A DNA stretch of 42,756 bases from Paulinella micropora (GCA_009731375.1 BJOX01000253.1:219761-262516); one strand, 5' to 3'; shown: positions 26,877 to 36,969, counted from the stretch's first letter. A program made the numbers and translations. The notes: a model not told the origin generated them from the letters alone.

Positions 26877-27861
26877 GTGATGGACCACAAACATAGCAAT
26901 CCACAAAACAATAGCACGGATGAAGTTGTAGATGACGAGGATGAAAGAAAGGAACAACAAGCATTAGAAATTCATTACCAAAAAAGATTGCCGACTGATA
27001 AATGGAATACGATATGGTCGGACAAACCGCTTAAACAAGTTTTCGTAGATTTGGCGGATATGTCAAAACTTAAAGACAAGAAAGGAAATAAAGGCTATGC
27101 TTGGATGTTGTTTTGGATTGATACACAGCCGATTTTTAATAATTAAACCTCTTAAAAACAAAACGGCGAAAGAAGTTTATATGGCTTTGAAATCAATACC
27201 ATACACGCCCGAATCAATTACAACCGATAGTGGCAGTGAATATAAAGGAATGGTTAAAGATTATTTCAGAGACAATAATATTGACCATAGGACGGTTGAA
27301 GTTGACGACCATCGGGCTCTTGCGATAGTGGATAGAGTAATCAGAACTATTAGAAGGTGGCTTGACATTCTATTTGAAACTAACGGCAATTTTGATTGGC
27401 TTTCTTGGATTGACGATATGGTTGATGCTTATAATATGCGACATCATAGAACAATTCAAGCTAGACCGATTGATGTATTTAAGGGGGTGAATAAAAATAA
27501 ACAACTTATTCAACGGGACGGGATAATAGACGAATTTGAGCCTGGTGATAAAGTAAGAAAGGAGTTGAAAAGGAATTTATTTTCAAAAGGTGGTCGCCAG
27601 TATAGCAAGCAGATTTTCACCGTAGTGGGTCGTTCTGGGTTCAAATTAATATTAAATTCAGATGAGCTAGTCAGTCCTAGGGAACTATTAAAGACCAAAT
27701 TTGACAAACCGGTTGACGAAGAAAAGCAAATTAACGAACAAGTTAAAGAAATAACAAAAGAAAAGAAAACAAAGGAACAGTTGAAGAGAGAAGATATTCA
27801 ACCTGAGAACATAAGGACGAGCAAAAGAGAAAAGAAAGCAAAAGTAATACTAGATTTGTGA
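26877..27861 (+). pseudogene. RVE-type integrase, frameshifted
   Basis: Two overlapping frames make one integrase of ~320 residues. The first (26877-27146) has LPTDKWNTIWSDKPLKQVFV and the first catalytic Asp in VFVDLADMSK, then GYAWMLFWID. The second (from ~27130) continues RFLIIKPLKNKTAKEVYMAL, the second Asp in ITTDSGSEYKG, and DDHRALAIVDRVIRTIRRW, where the third acidic residue is apparently Asp rather than Glu. An SH3-like C-terminal domain follows (FEPGDKVRKELKRNLFSKGG, KQIFTVVGRSGFKLILN) and a Lys-rich tail. No N-terminal HHCC zinc motif is visible. One extra base at CACAGCCGATTT accounts for the frame change. The enzyme explains the 6-bp target duplication. Confidence 0.85.
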
Positions 27862-28075
27862 GTGAGAAAAAATGATTTAATGAACCAACCGATGAAAAAA
27901 TAGATGAATTGTAAAAAGTATTTAGGGGTGAAATAAATACTTTCTACAACTTATCCCAGTTGCTGGATTTATGACGTGAGAGAAAATGATTTAATGAACC
28001 AACCGATGAACAAAAGAAAAGGGTAAAAGATATTTAGGGTTGAAATAAATATCTTCTACACTTTTCCCAGTTGCT
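27862..28075. repeat. Two tandem ~100-bp repeats with covarying hairpins
   Basis: Units 27862-27970 and 27976-28075 share TGATTTAATGAACCAACCGA, a hairpin and CCCAGTTGCT. The hairpin arms are 27911-27924/27934-27947 and 28023-28036/28046-28059, each 14 bp with one A-C mismatch at the same place and a 9-nt loop. At two adjacent pairs the units differ on both arms so that pairing is preserved. The repeats lie between the integrase stop and the convergent gene at 28080. Confidence 0.8.
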
Positions 28076-28079
28076 TTAA

Positions 28080-28546
28080 TTATACTCTGCGAATTACACG
28101 CCTCCAATTTCCAGAAATGGGTAATATAAACTGAATAGCATCCATATTATCTTTGTATTTTTTGTTGATAGAGGTCAACGATGGAAATACGGTTGCTTCG
28201 CCTCCTGTTTCCCCTACCAAAAAATATTTCTGGTTGGATGGTTTCTTTATACCGCCATCAACTTTGACAGAACGAAACATAGAGCCCGCCTCATTTTTGA
28301 ATTCTCTCCCTTCTTTACTCATCACCACTTCTTTGTCTGACGAGAGAAAACTTTCCTTTATCTTGACGACATAGTCCTGGTCTTCCTTGTTTAGTCTTAC
28401 AAGTTTCACATCGTCAATCCACCGCGGTTGGTCGGCGGGGGCAGGGGCAGGGGCGGGGGCAGGGGCAGGGGCGGCGGGGTCATCGTCTTCTTGACCTTCT
28501 TCCGCCTCCAGTCGCGCCTCGGCAAAGCTTTAACGATGGTGTCCAT
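28080..28546 (-). pseudogene. Unknown viral protein with Ala-Pro linker, frameshifted
   Basis: The C-terminal ~109 residues include LVRLNKEDQDYVVKIKESFL, KVDGGIKKPSNQKYFLVGET and DAIQFILPISGNWRRVIRRV. Upstream, the same frame continues through WIDDVK, an (Ala-Pro)n linker encoded by a (GGGGCA)n-like GC-rich tract (28436-28480) and EARLEAEEGQEDDD to a TAA near 28531, without an ATG. An ATG at 28546 starts MDTIVKA in a frame one base off; one A missing from GTTAAAGC would unite them. The function is unknown; the globular C-terminal part with a disordered linker resembles a single-domain binding protein. Confidence 0.5.
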
Positions 28547-28772
28547 CTCTACTTCGCCACTTCTTGGCTTCTGAGATTTTGAGAGAATGAAGCCGACACG
28601 AGCAAAAGTTTTGGTTTAGGTTGGCGGTTTTTTTAGCAATTTCCTTTTTTTAATTAGGGGTCGGGTGAATTTTGGTAATAGTTAGCGTAATTTACTGAAA
28701 ATCCAGAATAAAAAAGTTGGCCAGCCCAGCGGTAGGGAGGTCCCTTTTTCCCTCATTACCGCAAAAAATAAA
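28547..28772. other. Divergent intergenic region with leader hairpin
   Basis: AT-rich sequence without genes. GCGGTAGGGAGG (28730-28741) can pair imperfectly with CCCTCATTACCGC (28751-28763), a hairpin ending ten bases before the ATG at 28773, comparable to the other leader hairpins of the element. Confidence 0.45.
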
Positions 28773-29279
28773 ATGAGTGAAAGTCTGATCACGAAAGAAC
28801 AAAGAACGAAAGAAGATTGGTTAGAAATCTTTGAAGCAAACAAAGAGAGTAAATCCAATCTTCAGAAATGTAAAATTGTTTGTGAAGAAAAAATAAATAA
28901 GATTGATAGAGAAATTGATTTATTAAATGCTAAAAAACAACCACACCTTGTCAAATTGAATGCTATTAATCACGTAATAGGTAAGATTGATAAGGAAAGT
29001 GTAAGGGTTGAAAGCGACAGAATGTTTAAACAAAAAAGACGAATGATTTTATTCAAGAAAGAAAAAGAAATAAGACTTTTTTATGCTTGGAGAAAAGAAA
29101 ATCGTTCTGAGTTTAAGATAGAAATACAAGACCGCATTTTTGATGGAATAGATAAAGAAGGATTGTCTTTCAACCGTTCTCTAATGAAATACATCAGAGA
29201 TAAGAACGATAATGACGAAGATATGAATGTTGAAAATGGAAATGATATGTTCCAAGTAAGAAACAATTATGCTATATAA
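28773..29279 (+). CDS. Helical protein, unknown
   Basis: 168 residues, Lys/Glu-rich and mostly helical (TKEDWLEIFEANKESKSNLQ, VCEEKINKIDREIDLL, RMILFKKEKEIRLFYAWRKE), with an acidic, Asn-rich tail (NDNDEDMNVENGND). It is the last gene before the right TIR. No family is recognised. The frame is intact with an ATG next to a leader hairpin and a TAA stop. Confidence 0.55.
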   Translation: MSESLITKEQRTKEDWLEIFEANKESKSNLQKCKIVCEEKINKIDREIDLLNAKKQPHLVKLNAINHVIGKIDKESVRVESDRMFKQKRRMILFKKEKEIRLFYAWRKENRSEFKIEIQDRIFDGIDKEGLSFNRSLMKYIRDKNDNDEDMNVENGNDMFQVRNNYAI

Positions 29280-29461
29280 AAGTGGTCTATCCACTAAACT
29301 CCTTTTGCACATAGGAGTATAAACTAGTGTGTATTATTTTATTCAAAAAAACAAAAAAAACCCACCTGCTTGTAAAGAGATTTTTTCTCATATCATACTT
29401 GTTTGTTTGAAGGGTGGAGGGTGGTGGCGACGACGACTAAGGTAAAATTTTCCTTCTTCCT

Positions 29462-29592
29462 TTTCGCTTCCTTTTTGATTTCTACTTGATTTCTTAATTA
29501 TTTCGTTAGTTGATGATTTTGGTCTGTTAAGACACTTTTCATAGAGGGCATTTTTCCTAAAAATGACCCTAAGAAAAGTGTAATCATCTTCT
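29462..29592 (-). repeat. Right terminal inverted repeat
   Basis: Inverse of 8293-8424. Open frames crossing it are not genes. Between 29280 and 29461 only non-coding sequence is seen. Confidence 0.95.
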
Positions 29593-29718
29593 GTCAAAGC
29601 GTCTCTAAAGTGGGATCGAGAGACAAAAAAAGTAGGTGCCAAATGTCACTCGTAGGTCTTTAAAAAGTCTCATCTGTACAACTTTATCGAGCTTACATGC
29701 ACAGAGATGTCATGTTTG

Positions 29719-29935
29719 CTGATACATTACAGAAACACCGGCATCTGCGGCGCCTGCGACTCAACGCGATCGGCTTGACAGATCGACTTGTCGCTGCTAG
29801 TTTCGAGCGAAGACGGCTTAACCTTTCTAGAGGAGCTGGATCTGCGCGCAAACCAGTTGACGATGGTCCCAGCCGAGCTTGGAGACGCCAAGCGCTTTGG
29901 TAAGCTACAGAAGTTGCTGGTCAGCCGCAATGCAG
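29719..29935 (+). CDS. Second LRR block of the ROCO-type gene
   Basis: After TTACAG the sequence reads KHRHLRRLRLNAIGL in one frame and, a few bases on, SLLVSSEDGLTFLEELDLRA, NQLTMVPAELGDAKRFGKLQ and KLLVSRNA in another, ending at GCAG|GTACAC with phase 1. L-x-x-L-x-L-x-x-N-x-L-x-x-(V/L)-P is the typical LRR type found before Roc domains. The frame change near 29775-29790 is either a small indel or a second acceptor (TTGACAG). It is the first host exon right of the virus. Confidence 0.6.
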
Positions 29936-30032
29936 GTACACTTTACAGGCAGTCACTTGAAATCGTCTCAACTGAGATGATGTAATGTATTACCTGCATC
30001 CAAATATTCTATTTTGACTCGTGACGTCATAG

Positions 30033-30112
30033 AGCTCCTGAAGCGAGATGATGAGTTGGGAAGACGGGCTCGCAGTGACGTCAACGTCTTAGGCGTGGAC
30101 GCAGGAATTCAA
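30033..30112 (+). CDS. ROCO-gene exon
   Basis: After the acceptor ATAG the frame (joined to the preceding phase-1 G) reads ELLKRDDELGRRARSDVNVL and ends GVDAGIQ at a GTATG donor. Phases match on the left side. It is probably the linker between LRR and Roc. Confidence 0.5.
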
Positions 30113-30179
30113 GTATGTTAATATCGCCAACCTTGGTAGCTTATAAGGGATTTAAATTTAGATTGTGTCATCTGCTCAG

Positions 30180-30345
30180 GTGCTGCAACTGTTGCGACTT
30201 TGAAGCTCAACGCTAAAAAAAATACAGCGGGCGCGGTTGCAGGTCAGAGAATTTCTATGTACATTACTATTGCGACTTGGAAGCTCAACGCTAAAAAAAA
30301 TACAGCGGGCGCGGTTGCAGGTCAGAGAATTTCTATGTACATTTG
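30180..30345 (+). repeat. 78-bp tandem duplication containing a ROCO-gene exon
   Basis: Two units with period 78 bp (30192-30269 and 30270-30345). The first would encode VLQLLRL then TGA. The second reads LRLGSSTLKKIQRARLQ up to a GTCAGA donor. One base (TTTG versus TTGG) decides whether the frame is open, so only the second copy can serve as exon. Confidence 0.65.
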
Positions 30346-30617
30346 CATATACCCAACAGCCTCTTGTTTGAACTTGCTCCGCATATTACTGGGGTATACT
30401 TGTTCTCAGTCCACAGCGCTGTTAGAAAGTACAAAATATTATTCTTGTGGAATGATTCTTGGCTATTGGTCCCTTTGATCTGGTCAGTATACGCAGGAAG
30501 GTCGACTCAAACCGTTGACGGGTCGAGTCAAACCGTTAACAATGACCATGCCATTTGTTTTGCAGTCCTTTCGATGGTTGGTACTTGCGATTGATTGCTG
30601 CTTTGCCTGATCTGCAG

Positions 30618-30755
30618 TTAGTAACGGTGGGAAATTTCAAAGTGGGCAAGTCGACGCTGCTGGAGCGAGGCTGGTTAGCGCCCTCACTGAAGCGCGAGAC
30701 TGCCGAATGGAGTCCCCTGGAGCGCAATACCAGCGTGCTGCTCTTCAGCTGCCTG
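30618..30755 (+). CDS. Roc GTPase exon with P-loop
   Basis: This 138-nt, phase-0 exon (CTGCAG acceptor, GTGCAT donor) encodes LVTVGNFKVGKSTLLERGWL... The G-N-F-K-V-G-K-S-T sequence is the Walker A / P-loop of a Ras-of-complex-proteins (Roc) GTPase domain. Roc domains always precede COR domains in ROCO proteins and control kinase or signalling output by dimerisation. The next exons carry switch II and the NKxD-type motif in the right order. Confidence 0.75.
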
Positions 30756-31093
30756 GTGCATGCACTCTCAACCCGATTAATATCCACTCGCTATGGCTTA
30801 CACAAAGAATGCAATAGACTGAAGTGTTTCCAAAATACCATGGCATAAAAGAGGGTGGACCTTTTGATTGCAGCTTAGCGAAAGATTTTTCTACTCTTCG
30901 TTTGGTGAAAACATTTTTTAATCCGCGGGAATCGAATCGTATTCGCGACCAACAATCAAGAATGCAATTAAGTGTTTTACTTTTCGGTACAGACATAATG
31001 TTATGTATACAAATATCGGATATGCGATAAATTTTCCCTTGTTTGCTTTTTTTTGCTGTCAAATCGCGTATTTGTGTGACGCATCGTGTGCAG

Positions 31094-31260
31094 GACTCGG
31101 AGGCGGGCCTGCATTGGATGGTGCGGGACCTGCCAGGCCATCCCGAGTTCTACGCCACCAACCTGCACTTCTTGTCGGCCGACTGCGCTGTCTTCCTGTT
31201 GGTCTGCAAAGCCACCGATGACCAGCGCACCCGGCAGCTGAAGCTTTGGCTCAGTGCGTT
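31094..31260 (+). CDS. Roc GTPase exon with switch II
   Basis: Starts after GTGCAG: DSEAGLHWMVRDLPGHPEFY, then ATNLHFLSADCAVFLLVCKA and RTRQLKLWLSA, ending phase 2 at GTAAGT. D-L-P-G-H-P-E-F-Y is the DxxG (G3) motif in the usual Roc form D-x-(A/P)-G-(H/Q)-x-x-(F/Y)-(Y), followed by the hydrophobic strand and helix of the GTPase fold. Confidence 0.8.
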
Positions 31261-31511
31261 GTAAGTTCCTTCGGATCAAGAGATTTTCTCTCTGTTCATA
31301 AAAAATAAATGCTAATTACTACGCAAGCATTCAGTACAGTCGCCCATACAGCTATACGATCGTAATTTAAGACTCATTGCATCAAACTGCATATCTAGAC
31401 ACTGAGCAAAGGTTGTAAATGTCCCAAAATAGTCTTTCAAATCGTGAACTATTTCACCCACTCCCCCTCCCCCCCCCGCGCACCTATTCCGGCCCTCGAT
31501 TATTTGTGTAG

Positions 31512-31620
31512 AGATTCGCTGGGCGCATACCATCGCGCATGTCGCACGGTGTTGGTTTGTACACACCAAGACCAGTTGGAGCCGCCTGAGCTGCAGCGCG
31601 CACAGGAGTGGCTGCAACAG
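31512..31620 (+). CDS. Roc GTPase exon with THQD motif
   Basis: This 109-nt exon follows GTGTAG and completes the phase-2 codon of the previous exon. It reads DSLGAYHRACRTVLVCTHQD then QLEPPELQRAQEWLQQ up to a GTTGGC donor. TVLVCTHQD is the guanine-specificity motif (T-(K/H)-x-D) of Roc. The exact phase fit across three exons argues for a spliced, recently functional gene. Confidence 0.8.
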
Positions 31621-31952
31621 GTTGGCATATTACTGAAAAGTTTAATAATGTAACATTATTGATGCTATTATATGTTTACATTGCAACCTGGCTCTGATAA
31701 TCCATTTTCCGTCGGCGTCATGAAAATCAGCAAATGTGAAATATTTCAAAGGCATTCCAACATTTTCAAGTATTGCCTTGCTTCATTTTGTGAATTATGG
31801 TGTATCACGACTGTGTATATTCTCTTAGTCCATTTCGACATAAAGGTATGACTTTCAGCCGAGTATTGTGATCTATAACACGAGTCTTTCCTTCCTTGCA
31901 AGCTATTTTGCATCTAAATTGAAGTAACTCACAGCAGTCTGAGCTGTTGTAG

Positions 31953-32283
31953 CTTGCCCCAAGACTGAGCTCGGAATTCAAGCACGTGCACCTGGACGCT
32001 TCGGGCATTCTATTGGACTGCACGACTGACAAGGCGCCTGCAATACTGGAAGATCTCCGAAAGCGGGTTGCTCAGGCCGGTCGCGACTTGCTCAGGTCTA
32101 GCATGAGTGTGTTTTGGATAGTGCCTCATGATTGTGCAAATCAGTAGCGAACTTCGAGGCAAAACGACATTTATCTATTTGATTTATTGCATGTCTTGGC
32201 GCAGCATGCCGGATCTCGCTAACGTGCCTGAGTTTTTGGTGCTGGCGCAAGATGGTCTAGCAAAGTGGCGCAAAAAACAGCTG
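31953..32283 (+). CDS. End of Roc and start of COR (exons 31953-32095, 32205-32283)
   Basis: Exon 31953-32095 (TTGTAG acceptor) reads LPRLSSEFKHVHLDASGILL, then TTDKAPAILEDLRKRVAQAG, ending phase 2 at GTCTAG. Exon 32205-32283 (GCGCAG) completes the codon and reads MPDLANVPEFLVLAQDGLAK then WRKKQL with donor GTAGCA. These fit the last strand and helix of Roc and the P-x-x-W/F beginning of COR. Phases agree with both neighbours. Confidence 0.65.
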
Positions 32284-32539
32284 GTAGCATGAAACTCATT
32301 ACTACTAACATTCCTAAATTGTCAAATTTGATTTGATATTTTGGAATCATGTTTGGCAAATGTTCCAGACCAAGTGGCACGTCCTATGCAGAGGCGTGAG
32401 AGATAATCAAATCTCTTCTTCCCACGAGCGCTCCTGAGGTAATTGTGAGTGCATAATTGTCATTATTGCTGCCTGCAATTTGAAGCCATGTAAACACCCA
32501 TGAACAAATTCATTACTCACATATGTATAAATATTATAT

Positions 32540-32602
32540 ACATATTATATATATATATATTTATTATTATTATTATTACTATTATTATTATTATTATTAT
32601 TA
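32540..32602. repeat. (TA)n and (ATT)n microsatellite
   Basis: Simple repeat immediately left of SINE copy 1. Confidence 0.95.
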
Positions 32603-33437
32603 TGGACACCGTGATAGCCCAGTGGTCAAGTTCTACCATCTGGGCCCTGTCGCCAGTTCGATTCCCGTCGGTGCCACCAGTATTNNNNNNNNNNNNNNNN
32701 NNNNNNNNNNNNNNNNNNNNNNNNNNNNNNNNNNNNNNNNNNNNNNNNNNNNNNNNNNNNNNNNNNNNNNNNNNNNNNNNNNNNNNNNNNNNNNNNNNNN
32801 NNNNNNNNNNNNNNNNNNNNNNNNNNNNNNNNNNNNNNNNNNNNNNNNNNNNNNNNNNNNNNNNNNNNNNNNNNNNNNNNNNNNNNNNNNNNNNNNNNNN
32901 NNNNNNNNNNNNNNNNNNNNNNNNNNNNNNNNNNNNNNNNNNNNNNNNNNNNNNNNNNNNNNNNNNNNNNNNNNNNNNNNNNNNNNNNNNNNNNNNNNNN
33001 NNNNNNNNNNNNNNNNNNNNNNNNNNNNNNNNNNNNNNNNNNNNNNNNNNNNNNNNNNNNNNNNNNNNNNNNNNNNNNNNNNNNNNNNNNNNNNNNNNNN
33101 NNNNNNNNNNNNNNNNNNNNNNNNNNNNNNNNNNNNNNNNNNNNNNNNNNNNNNNNNNNNNNNNNNNNNNNNNNNNNNNNNNNNNNNNNNNNNNNNNNNN
33201 NNNNNNNNNNNNNNNNNNNNNNNNNNNNNNNNNNNNNNNNNNNNNNNNNNNNNNNNNNNNNNNNNNNNNNNNNNNNNNNNNNNNNNNNNNNNNNNNNNNN
33301 NNNNNNNNNNNNNNNNNNNNNNNNNNNNNNNNNNNNNNNNNNNNNNNNNNNNNNCTCCCCAACATACTCACTGTAGTCCCTGTTGGGTCGAGGGATGGAG
33401 GCGCATGTCCCTCGGGCTCAGCCATGACAGATCAATA

Positions 33438-33440
<3 letters not shown>
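32603..33440 (+). mobile_element. tRNA-derived SINE, copy 1, with 670-N gap
   Basis: Head 32603-32684 has a Pol III A box (TAGCCCAGTGG, 32615-32625) and a B box (AGTTCGATTCC, 32655-32665), and nearly forms a tRNA acceptor stem (GGACACCG against CGGTGCC). The N gap 32685-33354 follows. The tail (33355-33440) contains GGATGGAGGCGCATGT as in copy 2, and then (ATT)n. Gap size is probably arbitrary. Two adjacent SINEs with an unresolved middle could be one larger composite. Confidence 0.75.

Positions 33441-33520
<80 letters not shown>
33441..33520. repeat. (ATT)n tract between the SINE copies
   Basis: Trinucleotide run following the tail of SINE copy 1. Confidence 0.95.
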
Positions 33521-34130
<610 letters not shown>

Positions 34131-34213
34131 GTATCACTAATAGTATCGTCCTATACATATGAATTGCATGCTACGTATATGCATTATGTTTAACTATTGT
34201 TCTTGCACTTCAG

Positions 34214-34704
34214 CTGGTGCTTCGGGAACTCATCTACCAAGGCGACGTGATGGAGTTCGGAACTGAGCTCGTGCTAAGGTGGGTGCACTAAGGTAATCAC
34301 TAGATGCATCAGTTCAGTCAACACTACAATTTAACGCGATCTTTGTCGGCTCTATGATTGCAATCATTATTTTCTTTGTTGGTTTCGATTCATACAAAAG
34401 AACCGTTGAAAAGTTTAGACTATGTTGATATTTTTAATGTCGTTGGCATATGTGTATCAGCGTTAGAGGAAGAGTTTGGGATCATACGGCTATCTGTAGC
34501 TTTCCCTATGTCTGTTGCTCTGTGTGTGTGACGGGCAACAAAAATTGGTAAACTTTGACGAGAAGCTTTTTACGAACTACTGTTTAGTTTTGAACTTGGC
34601 ATTTGCGTATTACTATTCTTACAGATTCCTCGTTTTGCTATGTCCAGTTTGGCTTGCGCTTGCTCTGGCAGTCGTTGTTCGGCCCCAAAAGCATCCGTTC
34701 AAAG
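34214..34704 (+). CDS. COR-domain exons (34214-34278, 34625-34704)
   Basis: Exon 34214-34278 (CTTCAG acceptor) reads LVLRELIYQGDVMEFGTELV and ends phase 2, the typical COR pattern L-x-E-L-x-x-x-G-x-V-x-x-F. Exon 34625-34704 (TTACAG) completes the codon and reads FLVLLCPVWLALALAVVVRP then QKHPFK, matching the L-x-P-x-W-L-x-x-x-L...V core of COR, ending phase 1 at GTTGTT. COR mediates ROCO dimerisation. Confidence 0.6.
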
Positions 34705-34859
34705 GTTGTTATGATATTATTATTGTTGTTGGGAGTACCGAGTGCGATGGCTATGTGTGGCAGTAGTGCCGGCGTACTTATTATCATGCATGGGTTGATA
34801 TTTTATTTTTGTTGAGTGTATGTATGGGTGTGTTTCGATACATACTCTATCTCTTCCTG

Positions 34860-35583
34860 TCTTCTTTTTCTTTTTCTTCTTCTTCTTCTTCTTCTTCTTC
34901 TTCTTCTTCTTCTTCTTCTTCTTCTTCTTTTGCTTCTTCTGCTATTGGGTTTGGTACGAATGAGATTTGGACCTTTCCCCTACCCAGCGACTCTGAAGGT
35001 TCAAGCTCCGATTCAGACCACGGGCTAGCCCTGCCAACACAAAACCAACTCCGGTCAGGGCAACGAAGAAGCTTTGAAATGTCAGGAAGTGGGGCAACCA
35101 TTAAATTTCGCGACGACCGGAGCGCCGCCAGTCCCAGCCTACGTCCCTCCCTTCCCCGGACCCACTCCCCCCTGGTGCATCGACCACGAAGTTCCCCAGC
35201 CGGACAACGACCCATGTCCCAGCCAAGCTTCACCTCCCGATCAACCCTTTCGATACCACCACCTCCCCCATACAACACGAGTAGCCAACAAGGACACCAA
35301 CGTCATACGCCCAGACCACCAAACCAGGACCCCTCTCAAACGAAGACGAGAGACCAGCTCGACCCTTCTTCTTCTTCTTCTTCTTCTTCTTCTTCTTCTT
35401 CTTCTTCTTCTTCTTCTTCTTCTTCTTCTTCTTCTTCTTCTTCTTCTTTTGCTTCTTCTGCTTCTTCTGCTTCTTCTGCTTCTTCTGCTTCTTCGTCTTC
35501 TTCGTCTTCGTCTTCTTCTTCTTCTTCTTCTTCTTCTTCTTCTTCTTCTTCTTCTTCTTCTTCTTCTTCTTCTTCTTCTTCTT

Positions 35584-35622
<39 letters not shown>

Positions 35623-35860
35623 ATACTACTATCATGACTAGCTTTTAATTTTCTCCCTGTACAATTACGCTTTAATTGAAGAAGAAGAAGAAGAAGAAGA
35701 AGAAGAAGAAGAAGGAGGAGGAGGAGGAGGAGGAGGAAGAAGGAAAAAAGGAAGAAAGGAAGAAAGAGAAGAAAGAGAAGAAAGAGGAGGAAGAAGGAGG
35801 AAGAAGGAGGAAGAGGAGGAAGAGGAAGAAGAAGAAGAAGAAGAAGGAAGTAGAAGAAAA
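34860..35860. repeat. (TTC)n / (CTT)n tracts, (CTA)n and (GAA)n, flanking ~400 bp of unique sequence
   Basis: Ser-rich and Glu-rich frames span the tracts at 34866-34930, 35366-35640 and 35680-35850. The unique insert 34940-35365 stays open in two plus frames and may be part of an unrecognised repeat, but shows no domain. It is not called as a gene. Confidence 0.85.
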
Positions 35861-36060
35861 TATTTTTCTTTCTACTTTCTATTTACTAGCATTATATTCA
35901 TATCTTCTTCTATAATTATTATATTTTTTACTTCTTCCCTTGAATAGCTTTTGCTTCTCCCTACATATTCCCAGTCCCGATGTTTGAGTTACATACTGCT
36001 CTCAGTAGCCATAAGTCCAATCCAAAATGAGTCCTATTATAATTCTGAATCATGGCACAG

Positions 36061-36442
36061 GCTTGAAGACCAAGCGAGGAGGGGTGTCTCGCGAGGAGAT
36101 TCAGAAAGCTCTGTTGAAAGAATCCTGGCCAGCCTCCATGGCACCTACGCCTTCGGAACAATAAGCATCGGAAGCGGGAGACGATGCTGCTATTGACTCC
36201 AAGACGAAAGCCAAGCAAGCTTCCCAGGCTGGGCGCAGAAAAAGCATAATGGGCCAATGCGAAGTCTTTAACAAGGCGTGGACGATAGCTCTACTAGGCG
36301 ATTACTGCCACAACTGCTATATAAATGTGTGCTCCGGCTGCTCCAAGTTGATTTCTCGTGAGCGGCTCTGCCGGCATTGCAAAATAGGGCCAAAGCTTGC
36401 CAGGGAAGAAGACGTTCCCCAGGTTGCAACCGCGAGACCTTA
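36061..36442 (+). pseudogene. COR exon with in-frame TAA, continuing into a Cys-rich segment
   Basis: After CACAG the frame joins the preceding phase-1 codon: GLKTKRGGVSREEIQKALLK then ESWPASMAPTPSEQ, the COR pattern (G-x-(V/L)-x-x-E-E-(I/L)-x-x-L). A TAA at 36161-36163 interrupts an otherwise open frame that continues ASEAGDDAAIDSKTKAKQAS to MGQCEVFNKAWTIALLGDYC, then HNCYINVCSGCSKLISRERL and CRHCKIG, ending with TAG at 36440. The Cys pairs (C-x2-C, C-x2-C, C-x2-C) suggest a zinc-binding insert. The stop may be real, with splicing before it, or a nonsense change. Confidence 0.5.
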
Positions 36443-36600
36443 GCATGCACTGAGAAATTACAAATACATAGAGTTGAACGTGATCATGGTCATGAATCAT
36501 TGCTTTCATTGCACGGAATTTTTATACATCACAGAAAGGGATCTATGACCCTCTCGATCTGCCGTTTTACCTTTTCGTTTGCATCTCCTCTGATATGTAG

Positions 36601-36969
36601 GTGCTGCGATTCCTGCAAATGCTAGATGTGATTGCACCCCTCGGCCACAAACACGAGTCGCTGTCCGCTGCAGCACCAGCACCAGAACCTACAAAATACT
36701 CTAAGGCTGCAGCCACACAGACACCTCCAGTGTTCCGCCAGCCATCCTCAGACATCAGCAGCGCAGAGCAAATTATGATTCCCAGCAGCGTCGGCGAGCG
36801 ATACTCTGGCGTCATCTTCGCACCTCGGGACCTAGATTTTAGTTTCGGTGAGCGCTGCTTGGCGGAGGGGGTCAAGTTCTCCCAGCGAAAGACTACAGAG
36901 CTACTATTCCCACCAGGCTTCATGGCTGTGTTGGCCGCCCGACTCCTAAGTAAGAAACTGGGCCCTGAG
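36601..36969 (+). CDS. COR-domain exon
   Basis: This 369-nt, phase-0 exon (ATGTAG acceptor, GTATGG donor) encodes 123 residues: VLRFLQMLDVIAPLG, a Pro/Ala/Ser-rich insert, GERYSGVIFAPRDLDFSFGE and TTELLFPPGFMAVLAARLLS. The last part is the characteristic COR strand-helix F-P-x-G-F-x-x-x-L-x-x-R-L. The first part (L-x-x-L-x-x-x-x-V..PL) matches the preceding COR helix. Confidence 0.7.

Larger units (their letters stand above)
8287..29598. mobile_element. Complete integrated Polinton-like virus with 6-bp target duplication
   Basis: The element runs from 8293 to 29592 (21,300 bp). It begins AGAAGATGATTACAC and ends with the inverse, and is flanked by a perfect direct repeat GTCAAA (8287-8292 and 29593-29598). 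Terminal inverted repeats, a 6-bp duplication, an RVE-type integrase, protein-primed DNA polymerase B, packaging ATPase, maturation protease and double-jelly-roll capsid plus penton genes together define a Polinton-like virus or virophage-like element. It is AT-rich, intron-free and densely coding on both strands, unlike the host DNA. It lies in an intron-like interval of a host LRR-Roc-COR-TIR gene. Lesions in several enzyme genes suggest a non-autonomous or ageing copy, unless they are assembly errors. Confidence 0.95.

Noticed and set aside
28436-28480. GC-rich (GGGGCA)n tract as a regulatory island
   Set aside because: On the minus strand it encodes an Ala-Pro linker in frame with the following protein, which explains it.
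8510-29279. Alternative genetic code with TAA as glutamine
   Set aside because: HIRAN, capsid, penton, ATPase and other genes end in TAA at expected lengths, and reading through gives non-protein AT-rich sequence. In-frame TAAs are better explained as lesions or errors.
34809-35648. Long Ser-rich open frame
   Set aside because: It is mainly (TTC)n microsatellite; other frames over the same DNA are equally open, and the unique middle part shows no domain.
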